Shown piece by piece: positions 1 to 5,551 of a stretch of 6,819 bases of DNA; within the stretch, counting starts at the first letter, position 1, and every line of letters starts with the position of its first letter. The stretch comes from Avisuccinivibrio_A sp964399665 (GTDB lineage Bacteria > Pseudomonadota > Gammaproteobacteria > Enterobacterales > Succinivibrionaceae). Below the pieces are notes generated by a model that made no database searches, had not been told where the DNA came from, and saw only the letters and a list, made by a program, of their open reading frames with translations. The stretch spans positions 1-6,819 of the forward strand of contig CAYNSI010000121.1 in assembly GCA_964399665.1 (NCBI GenBank), read 5' to 3'. The position numbers and the translations under genes are program-made.

Positions 1-35
1 CGTCATCTTCTTAAGTGCAGCTATAAATCTTCTAC

Positions 36-50
36 TTAACAATAAGTTAA
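36..50. repeat. Short inverted repeat TTAAC-N5-GTTAA
   Basis: The arms TTAAC (36-40) and GTTAA (46-50) are perfect complements around AATAA. This is the size and form of a dimeric-regulator site, but arms of 5 bp in AT-rich DNA also arise by chance. It lies in the gene-free stretch downstream of fabH. Confidence 0.35.
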
Positions 51-81
51 CGCACTAAGCCTGTCCTGCTTTTTAATCCTT

Positions 82-97
82 TTGCAATTTATTGCAA
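82..97. repeat. Inverted repeat TTGCAAT-N2-ATTGCAA
   Basis: Two perfect 7-bp arms (82-88 and 91-97) flank a 2-nt centre. A 2-nt loop is too small for an RNA hairpin, so a DNA-level dyad, such as an operator for a dimeric regulator, is the likelier reading. No recognised consensus matches it. It would lie upstream of whatever minus-strand gene begins beyond the left edge. Confidence 0.45.
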
Positions 98-253
98 GAA
101 GCGGAAAACGAGTGAGCACTAACAAATGTCTGCCTGATTTTGTAAGGCATGGTAAGGTTAGGATCGTAAGCCGTATTTTTAAGCAGCCCCAGCCTATAAA
201 GATGCTTTATGCCTTTTAGTCATGAATAATACTTCTGCTGCCTTATCGCCTTA

Positions 254-1204
254 TTAATAGCGGATCAAAGCCGAGCTCCAGGTAAAGCCGCCGCCAAATG
301 ACTCAAGCAAAAGGTTCATCCCCCTTTTTATTCTGCCCGAGCGAATCCCCTCATCCAAGGCTAAGATCACCGAGGCTGAAGAAGTATTACCCTGTTTGTC
401 CAGGGTGACTATTACATGATCCATATCAAGCTGCAACTTGCGGGCTGTTGCTGTAATAATACGAAGATTGGCCTGATGGGGCACCAAAAAATCAAGCTCG
501 GAAGGCTTCATGTGGGCTGACTCCAGGGTCTTCGTCACCAATGATGACAATACGGTCACCGCCCTTTTGAAAACTTCATTGCCCCTCATCTTAATGTATT
601 CAGGTTCAAGCAGTGCCCTATCCACATAGCCAAGCTTTAAAAGCTCACCTGACTGAGGCTCGGTACTCGAATGCACCACTAATGTTCCGGGCTCATCACT
701 TCGTCCCAGCACACAGGCCCCGGCGCCGTCCCCAAAAAGTACGATCGTGGTCCTATCGGCAGGATCACAGCATCGTGACAGGGCATCGGTGCCTATTATG
801 AGAATCTTCTCTGCCAACCCTGAGATAATCATGGCATGGGCTACATGATAGGCATAAGAAAATCCGGCACAGGCTGCCGCCAAATCAAAGGACATGGCAG
901 AGGCAATCCCCATGGCATTGGCTATCTGACAGGATGTGGAGGGAAAGGCATGGCTTGAAGAGGTCGTGGCACAAATTACCACATCGATTTCATTTGCGGA
1001 AATCCCGGAGGCATCAAGAGCTTTTTGTGCGGCTATGGTTCCCATATCGGCTGCAGTCTCACCGGGGGCGGCGATCCTTCTTTCCCTGATCCCCGTTCTT
1101 GTGACAATCCATTCATCCGAGGTATCTACCATGCGCTCCAAATCGGCATTGGTTCTTATTTGTTCCGGCAGATAACTGCCTGTGCCAAAAATTCTGGTAT
1201 ACAA
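254..1204 (-). CDS. fabH: Beta-ketoacyl-ACP synthase III (KAS III)
   Basis: FabH condenses acetyl-CoA with malonyl-ACP to give acetoacetyl-ACP, the step that starts type II fatty acid synthesis in the cytoplasm. The protein aligns with E. coli FabH almost throughout (GTGSYLPEQ, DTSDEWIVTRTGIRER, HAFPS, GNEVFK, VPHQANLRII, GGGFTW). The Cys-His-Asn triad is intact: C112 in AAACAGF, H243 in VPHQAN and N273 in GNTSS, counted from the start chosen here. That start is a TTG at 1204-1202, which aligns with E. coli Met1 (MYTKI against LYTRI), gives 316 residues against 317, and puts the catalytic Cys at the same number, 112. A GGTGGT stretch lies just upstream. An in-frame ATG at 1222 (322 residues) and a TTG at 1246 (330) are alternatives. 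Unusually, fabH is separated from plsX by about 0.5 kb, and fabD does not follow directly. Confidence 0.97.
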   Translation of the reverse strand: MYTRIFGTGSYLPEQIRTNADLERMVDTSDEWIVTRTGIRERRIAAPGETAADMGTIAAQKALDASGISANEIDVVICATTSSSHAFPSTSCQIANAMGIASAMSFDLAAACAGFSYAYHVAHAMIISGLAEKILIIGTDALSRCCDPADRTTIVLFGDGAGACVLGRSDEPGTLVVHSSTEPQSGELLKLGYVDRALLEPEYIKMRGNEVFKRAVTVLSSLVTKTLESAHMKPSELDFLVPHQANLRIITATARKLQLDMDHVIVTLDKQGNTSSASVILALDEGIRSGRIKRGMNLLLESFGGGFTWSSALIRY

Positions 1205-1710
1205 AGTACCACCACTTATCATGGGCCTGATGCCTATAGTAAACAAACCATTTTTGTGTGGCTATGATAACAAAATCACGTAGGTTTGGGCATAGTCAAG
1301 GGGAGGATCAAGGCATCAGAGCAGGTTTTAGAAGTTGCTTTTCAAGGATTTAAGCCCTTGGAAATAAGTATCAGGCTTGTTACACCCTTGTAAAAGAATA
1401 TCCCCGTCATCTTAAAGGCTGACCCTAACTTTTACTTAAAGCACGAAAGTTAAATGCGGGAGCATTCAGCCTACAGCCTAAGGGATTATGCATGAGTCCT
1501 TAATACGTTAAATGCCTTACGATTCTAACAGTGATTAAGCTTATGCCCCTAATTTGCCCAGGCTGATTGCATGATTTAATCCTTGACATCGTAAGGATTT
1601 TGTTGAATTCAACACAATAACTGAATAACTTTTTGTTTGTCAGTGCACCAATTTTTCTACTGCCAATTCATCACCCACTTTAGAAGATAAGGACTTCTTA
1701 CAGCTTTATG
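1205..1710. other. Long plsX-fabH spacer, no supported gene
   Basis: About 0.5 kb lies between plsX and fabH, which are usually close neighbours. No open frame here has both useful length and a ribosome site. Visible structure is limited to a 14-bp palindrome at 1601-1614, a 9-bp inverted repeat pair (CCTTACGAT at 1515-1523, ATCGTAAGG at 1588-1596), a 9-bp direct repeat GTTAAATGC (1449-1457 and 1507-1515), and a small stem near 1343-1362 without a T tract. I see no strong minus-strand promoter. TATCAT-like and TACTAT-like -10 boxes just upstream of fabH lack a matching -35 box. Confidence 0.6.
1601..1614. promoter_or_regulatory. 14-bp perfect palindrome, possible operator
   Basis: TGTTGAATTCAACA is a perfect palindrome centred between 1607 and 1608. 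Beyond one mismatch the symmetry continues for 3 bp on each side. Its core TTGAATTCAA recurs at the rpmF promoter (3132-3141). It lies about 400 bp upstream of fabH. The known E. coli FadR and FabR sites are not matched, so the binding protein, if any, is unknown. Confidence 0.4.
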
Positions 1711-2757
1711 TTAAAGCGGTGTGTTATAGCAGTCTTTCAGGTAGCTTGAGGATTTGATCCTCTCTACTAGATTTTTCTCAACTGCCACAGCTGCTGCTGC
1801 CATGGCAGCAGCCACTGCCTCTTCTTTGGCTCCAGCATGGGATTTTACAACAATACCATTTACTCCAAGCAGCAAAGATCCGTTATACTTCCAAGGCTGC
1901 AGCCAGTTGAGCTGCCCGCTGTCTGCAAAGGATTTTTGGTTTTGACGGCAGGATGCTGCAGCATAAATTCCTGCCACTCCCTCTGCTGCCTTTAAGGCTA
2001 TATTGCCGGTAAAACCGTCAGTTACAATGACGTCAACATCGCCCCTGAAAATCCTGTCAGCTTCTATGAAGCCCTTAAAATTAAGATCATTTAATGAGGC
2101 CAGCATATCCCTTGCCTGCCTGACATGCAAAGGCCCCTTGCCTGCCTCAGTGCCGACATTTAAAAGGGCAATTGAAGGCGAGGCGGTATTAAGGACACAA
2201 CAGGCGGCTGCTGCTCCAAGTCTTGCAAAACCTGTTAAATCCCGAAAACTTCCTTGCGAATTAGCTCCCAAATCAAGCATCAGGAAAATCTCGCCTTCGC
2301 CTTTGGGCATCCTGGCACACAAGGCAGGATGAAGATGCCCTATGGTTCCTAGAATATGTCTTGCAAGAGTAACCAAAGGACCGGTGCCGCCTCCTGATAC
2401 CACAGCCTGCGCCCTGCCTTCTTTCACGGCCTTTAATGCCATGGCCATGGCAGATCCCTGTCTTAATTTAAGCACCTTTTTAGGCTCTTCATCCTGGGGG
2501 ATCGTAATGTCTGCTCTGATAAATTCATAATGCTTAGAGTCAACCCCAGCTTTAATAACATCATCGTGCAAAGACTTGGGGCCGAATATCAAAAACTTTA
2601 ATGCAGGATAACGTTGCAGGGCCAACTTAAGAGCCCCTGCCACGGTGCAGGCTCCCTCATCCCCCCCGGTACCGTCAACTGCTACAGTAATATTGTCAGA
2701 AGGCTTTGGTAACATCATGAATGTCCAGGCTAAAAGACAAAAAAGGCGCACCTGCAC
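1711..2757 (-). CDS. plsX: Phosphate acyltransferase PlsX (divergent)
   Basis: PlsX converts acyl-ACP and phosphate to acyl-phosphate, the acyl donor for PlsY in phospholipid synthesis; it is a peripheral membrane protein. Family landmarks are present: DGTGGD (28-33), LRQGSAM (98-104), LDLGAN (161-166), ALLNVG (197-202), DGFTGN (247-252), YNG (291-293) and VKSH (304-307). Several usually constant positions differ: the D-x-MGGD motif has Thr for Met, SAGNTGA reads SGGGTGP (121-127), and RPA reads HPA (143-145). The stretch between EGV and YNG is about 14 residues shorter than in E. coli and lacks its hydrophobic helices. The C-terminus has an Ala-rich run (315-326). The start is uncertain. GTG at 2757 has an AGGCGG ribosome site and gives 348 residues with a hydrophobic N-terminus. 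ATG at 2718 or 2715 would match the family's usual N-terminus better. rpmF lies 69 bp upstream, so the two are probably co-transcribed. Confidence 0.92.
   Translation of the reverse strand: MQVRLFCLLAWTFMMLPKPSDNITVAVDGTGGDEGACTVAGALKLALQRYPALKFLIFGPKSLHDDVIKAGVDSKHYEFIRADITIPQDEEPKKVLKLRQGSAMAMALKAVKEGRAQAVVSGGGTGPLVTLARHILGTIGHLHPALCARMPKGEGEIFLMLDLGANSQGSFRDLTGFARLGAAAACCVLNTASPSIALLNVGTEAGKGPLHVRQARDMLASLNDLNFKGFIEADRIFRGDVDVIVTDGFTGNIALKAAEGVAGIYAAASCRQNQKSFADSGQLNWLQPWKYNGSLLLGVNGIVVKSHAGAKEEAVAAAMAAAAVAVEKNLVERIKSSSYLKDCYNTPL
1793..1812. repeat. 20-bp perfect palindrome inside plsX
   Basis: Ten-base arms GCTGCTGCCA and TGGCAGCAGC meet without a spacer. The palindrome falls in the Ala-rich segment of PlsX and can be explained by runs of GCT and GCA Ala codons around one ATG. 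Any role beyond coding is unsupported. Confidence 0.6.
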
Positions 2758-2779
2758 TGCAAGCCGCCTGTTGTAATTC

Positions 2780-2813
2780 TAATGAACTTTATTGATTGAC
2801 TTAATGAACTTTA
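2780..2813. repeat. Pair of 12-bp direct repeats in the rpmF-plsX spacer
   Basis: TAATGAACTTTA occurs at 2780-2791 and again at 2802-2813. The starts are 22 bp apart, about two helical turns, so both copies would face the same side of the DNA. They lie between the rpmF stop and the plsX ribosome site. They could be paired protein-binding sites, an RNA element in the shared transcript, or a small duplication. Confidence 0.6.
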
Positions 2814-2826
2814 CAAAAGTTAAATG

Positions 2827-3015
2827 TTATTCTTCATCATCCTTGTTAAGGTCGATGACCTTAACTCCGCGGTAATAGCCGCTTGGAGTCATATGATGGC
2901 GGATGTGGGTCTCGCCTGTGGTGACATCAACACTTAAAGCACGGGCAGTTAAGGCATCATGAGTACGGCGCTTGTCACGACGCGAGCGGGACTGATGATT
3001 TTGCTGAACGGCCAT
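2827..3015 (-). CDS. rpmF: 50S ribosomal protein L32
   Basis: L32 (bL32) is a small structural protein of the large ribosomal subunit. The start MAVQQN, the basic stretch around SRSRRDKRRTHDALT and the core GETHIRHHMTPSGYYRGVKVI match E. coli L32 nearly residue for residue. It is the cysteine-free form, with no zinc ribbon. At 62 residues it is five longer than the 57-residue E. coli protein because of an acidic tail, LNKDDEE. The ATG at 3015 has a good ribosome site, TAGGAGA, about 6 nt upstream. It lies between yceD and plsX as in E. coli, but 293 bp separate it from yceD and it has its own strong promoter (3113-3141). It would be expressed independently of yceD and together with plsX. Confidence 0.98.
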   Translation of the reverse strand: MAVQQNHQSRSRRDKRRTHDALTARALSVDVTTGETHIRHHMTPSGYYRGVKVIDLNKDDEE

Positions 3016-3112
3016 TTTTATCTCCTAAAATTAACTCAACCTGCCGGAATGTTTTATTCTGTGCTGCCGGTCTTAAGGTAATCTTACGGTACTATTGCAA
3101 CAACAGGGCGCC

Positions 3113-3141
3113 ATTATAGAGACAATCATCTTTGAATTCAA
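3113..3141 (-). promoter_or_regulatory. Sigma70-type promoter for rpmF (and plsX)
   Basis: On the minus strand the -35 box TTGAAT (3141-3136) is followed by a 17-bp spacer and a perfect -10 TATAAT (3118-3113). The next bases, GGCGCC, form a GC-rich discriminator like those of stringently controlled rRNA and ribosomal-protein promoters. Transcription would start near 3106, giving a leader of about 90 nt before the rpmF ATG. The -35 box forms half of the palindrome TTGAATTCAA, so a protein bound there could block or modulate initiation. Confidence 0.75.
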
Positions 3142-3308
3142 GCTTTTTTATTCGCCTTATAACTTTATGATCTTAAATAAATTTTTACCATAAAAGTCGC
3201 ATTGTTATCTTAAGATTGATCCTTTTTAAAAGGGCCTGTCAACCAGCGCTTTCCTTTTTCCCTTGTCTTCCCTGTTTTTCTGTTTTAAAAGGCTCACATC
3301 TTCCTATT
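3142..3308. other. AT-rich part of the yceD-rpmF spacer
   Basis: The stretch between the yceD stop and the rpmF promoter has no open frame of note. It is rich in A and T runs. Read on the minus strand it holds an isolated TTGACA (3242-3237) without a -10 box at a workable distance, and a CCTTTT/AAAAGG self-complementary stretch near 3221-3234 whose loop is too small for a convincing hairpin. I see no clear terminator after yceD. Confidence 0.5.
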
Positions 3309-3836
3309 TTAAAAGGTTAGTTTTTTCAATGACCCTAAGGCTGCAAAAGGATTATCGGAAGATTTAGGTTCATGGTCGCCAAAGCTCCAGGAATTTCCCT
3401 TAAGGTCACAGTCTTTATCATGTTCAAAAATAAGGGGAAGTTCCAGTAACAGACAGTCTTCAACGTAGCTTAGGGTATCAAAGGTGCCGTCACTTTCAAG
3501 CTCAATCAAATCAAGTTTATCGGCTATTTTGAGGCTTTGTGCCTTTTTATAGTCAGGAGTTGAGGAAAATTGTGACTTAAGATGGCATGAAAAAGGCTTA
3601 AAGCAGCGGGCACAGATAAGCTCCACCATGCAGGATACCGACCCTTCGACAATGTTAAGCCCCTGAAGATCTCTGCCAAAATGAATGTGAAGCACAGGAT
3701 CTCCTATGATTTTAAAACATGCTTCATTAAGTCTTAGCAAAAGTGTTGCAGGAACTTTTAGGTCATAGGTAAGATCAAGGGCTGCCATTCTTGCAAAGGA
3801 GACTTTATCTTTTAAGGCAAAAGCAGGCTGACTCAT
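3309..3836 (-). CDS. yceD: YceD/DUF177 family protein
   Basis: This is the YceD (DUF177) protein encoded just before rpmF in most bacteria. The plant relative is linked to 23S rRNA accumulation, so a role in 50S assembly is likely, but the biochemical function is not settled. Family marks are the CARC pair in ELICARCFKPF (cysteines 75 and 78 from the chosen start), the acidic middle segment (DLIELESDGTFD), the VEDCLLLELPL stretch and the terminal NPFAALGSLK. The chosen ATG at 3836 gives 175 residues (E. coli 173). A TTG at 3863 would add nine residues, but no ribosome site lies before it. The ribosome site for the ATG is also weak, a GGA somewhat far upstream. The gene diverges from the exported-protein gene at 3968, with 131 bp between the starts. 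Confidence 0.9.
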   Translation of the reverse strand: MSQPAFALKDKVSFARMAALDLTYDLKVPATLLLRLNEACFKIIGDPVLHIHFGRDLQGLNIVEGSVSCMVELICARCFKPFSCHLKSQFSSTPDYKKAQSLKIADKLDLIELESDGTFDTLSYVEDCLLLELPLIFEHDKDCDLKGNSWSFGDHEPKSSDNPFAALGSLKKLTF

Positions 3837-3918
3837 TGCGGTCTTTTCCGTAAATATCTTCAAAAATGCGAGGTTGGGGATTCTTTTTTGCCCAAAATTT
3901 TACCAACAATGCTCATCC

Positions 3919-3924
3919 TATACT
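3919..3924 (+). promoter_or_regulatory. Possible -10 box for the exported-protein gene
   Basis: TATACT matches the sigma70 -10 consensus at five of six positions and lies 43 bp before the chosen ATG at 3968. No good -35 box sits 16-18 bp upstream (the positions read AAATTT or AATTTT). The call rests on the -10 box and its placement in the divergent yceD spacer. Confidence 0.35.
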
Positions 3925-3967
3925 AAAATCCACTGTGTGTCCAAGATTTGCTGTTACGAGGTTTGCT

Positions 3968-4663
3968 ATGTTTGCCCGCAAATGGTTCCTGCCCCTTCTT
4001 ACTCTTGTATTCGCTTTTTCCAATGCTGAAGCGTTTCAAAGCCGTGCTGCCTTTGAGACTGAGCATTTTGCAATATACGAAGTGATCCTTGAAGATTATG
4101 AGCAGACAAGCCCTGAATTTTGGAACCGCCTGATTGCAGAGTTTACTGCAGAAAATGATCTTAAAAACCACTACCAAAGCTCTGTTGTGGTATTTCCCAA
4201 AGGCTCGGCAGGATTTGGGGGGAAAATCAATGAGCCTATGCTTGGCAGCATTACTATAGCATCCTATGCCGAAGGCCCGGGGCAGGCAGTTTACAATGAT
4301 AATGAAAAGTACGCTACCTTTGCAGGTCTTAATCTGAACTTTAAAATGCTGACAAATTTTGTTGATAACAAACTTCTTAACAACCTTCTTAATGAACTGC
4401 CCAATCTTCCCCTGGTTGTAAGAGATCTGCCGGTTACCCTCAAGAGCACCGACTATCAAAATTCTCTTTTTATTACCTCTGCCAATAAGGCGGTGATCTT
4501 GGATCTTAAGGTTATTGATTCTGTTTTCTACTCCAAGGCGCAAATGGCGGCGGTCACCGAACAGTGCACCGTTGATGCCCTGATAATAGTAGACAGGATG
4601 CTCCCGGGGATCCCTCTGTTCATCTCAGGGCACGGGGCCTTAAACAACATCAGCTGTCAATAG
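3968..4663 (+). CDS. Exported protein of unknown function
   Basis: I do not recognise this 231-residue protein. It begins with a clear Sec signal peptide: a basic start (MFARKW), a hydrophobic core (FLPLLTLVFAF) and a cleavage site after NAEA, residue 22. The mature protein should therefore be periplasmic or beyond. The mature part is mixed alpha/beta in appearance, has a Gly-rich stretch (GSAGFGGK, about residues 79-86), a Leu/Asn-rich segment (about 134-150), and only two cysteines, C200 and C230, which could form a disulfide. It has no lipobox and no further membrane segment. The ATG at 3968 is chosen because it begins the signal peptide and has GAGG 6 nt upstream; the frame stays open back to an ATG at 3866. 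It is divergent from yceD and convergent with the HAD gene, the place where E. coli has maf, but it shows no Maf motif. Confidence 0.8.
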   Translation: MFARKWFLPLLTLVFAFSNAEAFQSRAAFETEHFAIYEVILEDYEQTSPEFWNRLIAEFTAENDLKNHYQSSVVVFPKGSAGFGGKINEPMLGSITIASYAEGPGQAVYNDNEKYATFAGLNLNFKMLTNFVDNKLLNNLLNELPNLPLVVRDLPVTLKSTDYQNSLFITSANKAVILDLKVIDSVFYSKAQMAAVTEQCTVDALIIVDRMLPGIPLFISGHGALNNISCQ

Positions 4664-4735
4664 ACGACAGGATTGAAATTCTTTTATGCTGCCGGCGTGA
4701 CTAACACCCTGTCTTAAGATTACGATGCTGGAGTT

Positions 4736-4822
4736 TTACTGCAGGGGCCGCAGGGGCCTTACTGCAGGAGGCAGGCAAACCTTACCGTGGTGCCGGGCCC
4801 TAACCCTGAAAAGGCAGGGGCC
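4736..4822. repeat. Degenerate GC-rich tandem repeat between convergent genes
   Basis: Units beginning TTAC or TAAC start at 4736, 4759, 4782 and 4801, with lengths of 23, 23, 19 and 22 bp. TTACTGCAGG is identical in the first two units. GCAGGGGCC occurs at 4741-4749, 4750-4758 and 4814-4822. The array runs directly into the stop codon of the HAD gene, which reads TTA on the plus strand like a further unit start. A 5-bp stem CCCTG/CAGGG with a 6-nt loop (4804-4819) lies in the last unit but has no T tract. Confidence 0.6.
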
Positions 4823-5551
4823 TTAGAGCAGATCTTTTAAGTAAGAGGCATCAGGCAGCAGCAGATGAGGATCAAGTTCCGTTAGGGCCTCCCCGGACCA
4901 CACCCCGCTTTGTACAGCGCAGGATATGCAGGAGGCATTATGGTACATTTCAATGTCCATACCCGTATCCCCAACTCCCAAAATCTCATGGGGACTAACC
5001 CCAAGCCGCCATGAAACTACCTGCATCATCAGAGGATGAGGCTTGGAGGGTGCCTCATCACCTGAACAATAACCACTGCTTAATCTTGTAAGGTCGGTTT
5101 CCTCCAAAGTCCTTGCCACCCCCCTTTGGGACTTTCCCGAAGCAAAGCCTATCTTATAGCCCTTTTCATGCAGGGTTTTAAGCATTGCGAAGATCCCGGG
5201 GAAAAGCACCGGTTTTCTTATCTCATCATTTTGTGAAAAGATCTGCCGATAGACTGCAGTAACCTCCTTGCTGTAAGGTTTGAAACTGTCAGGCAGGATG
5301 GATTCAATACCCTCATTTAAGCGCTTTCCTATCATGCCCATAATGACAAGATCATCAGGTATAGGGATCCTGCAGGTCAAAAGGGCTCTTTTGGTACAGT
5401 CAATTATCTGGCCTATGCTGTCGATGATAGTACCGTCCATATCAAAAACTACAGCCTTTACCTGACCCTTGTAAGGGGAAAAAGCATCAGGGGAAAACAG
5501 ATCCCGCCTTCCTTTAGTAAAATCCTCAACCTCAGTACACCTTTTTCTCAT
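4823..5551 (-). CDS. HAD-superfamily phosphatase, phosphoglycolate phosphatase-like
   Basis: This is a cytoplasmic haloacid dehalogenase-fold hydrolase, probably a small-molecule phosphatase; the substrate cannot be read from the sequence. All four HAD motifs are present, numbered from the chosen start: motif I VVFDMDGT with nucleophile D37 and acid/base D39, motif II around FASGKS (S138), motif III lysine K170 in SKPHP, and motif IV GVGDTGMDIEM (D195, D199). An alpha-helical C1-type cap lies between motifs I and II. The ATG at 5551 has AGAGG 6 nt upstream; an ATG two codons earlier (5557) touches that site and is less likely. The gene overlaps the rluC end by 20 nt, implying translational coupling. 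About 30 residues precede the usual HAD start, with no alternative ATG, GTG or TTG seen among them. A phosphatase of this type next to rluC is common in gammaproteobacteria. Confidence 0.9.
   Translation of the reverse strand: MRKRCTEVEDFTKGRRDLFSPDAFSPYKGQVKAVVFDMDGTIIDSIGQIIDCTKRALLTCRIPIPDDLVIMGMIGKRLNEGIESILPDSFKPYSKEVTAVYRQIFSQNDEIRKPVLFPGIFAMLKTLHEKGYKIGFASGKSQRGVARTLEETDLTRLSSGYCSGDEAPSKPHPLMMQVVSWRLGVSPHEILGVGDTGMDIEMYHNASCISCAVQSGVWSGEALTELDPHLLLPDASYLKDLL

Larger units (their letters stand above)
1..253. other. Intergenic region downstream of fabH, no recognisable gene
   Basis: No convincing coding sequence is visible on either strand. In E. coli, fabD follows fabH closely, but no malonyl-CoA:ACP transacylase sequence is recognisable here. 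The region holds two dyads, at 36-50 and 82-97 (listed separately), and a weak AT-rich stem at 196-210 (ATAAAG, 3-nt loop, CTTTAT). The stem lacks a T tract on the minus strand, so it is not a clear terminator for fabH. The dyads suggest that a promoter or control region for a gene beyond the left edge may lie here. That is inference. Confidence 0.6.

Noticed and set aside
4..6. ATG on the minus strand at the left edge, considered as the start of fabD
   Set aside because: Only two codons are visible, and the purine-rich stretch abuts the ATG without normal ribosome-site spacing.
1342..1410. 22-residue hydrophobic minus-strand frame in the plsX-fabH gap
   Set aside because: There is no convincing ribosome site or promoter, and frames this short are common by chance.
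1583..1588. Perfect TTGACA on the plus strand in the plsX-fabH gap
   Set aside because: No -10-like box lies 16-18 bp downstream and no plus-strand gene follows.
2003..2332. Plus-strand open frame inside plsX
   Set aside because: It is antisense to conserved PlsX motifs, lacks family resemblance and is best explained as a shadow.
3237..3242. Perfect TTGACA on the minus strand upstream of rpmF
   Set aside because: The position 17 bp downstream reads TCAATC, a poor -10; the promoter at 3113-3141 is far better.
3866..3967. Extended 265-residue form of the exported protein starting at ATG 3866
   Set aside because: The extra 34 residues would bury the signal peptide inside the protein, and the ATG at 3968 has a better ribosome site.
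3923..4543. Long minus-strand open frame (206 codons) opposite the exported-protein gene
   Set aside because: It lies wholly opposite a gene with a signal peptide and a good ribosome site, has no recognisable domain, and its composition reads as an antisense shadow.
4666..4713. GACAGG/CCTGTC inverted repeat after the exported-protein gene, considered as a terminator
   Set aside because: The loop is 36 nt and no T tract follows the right arm.
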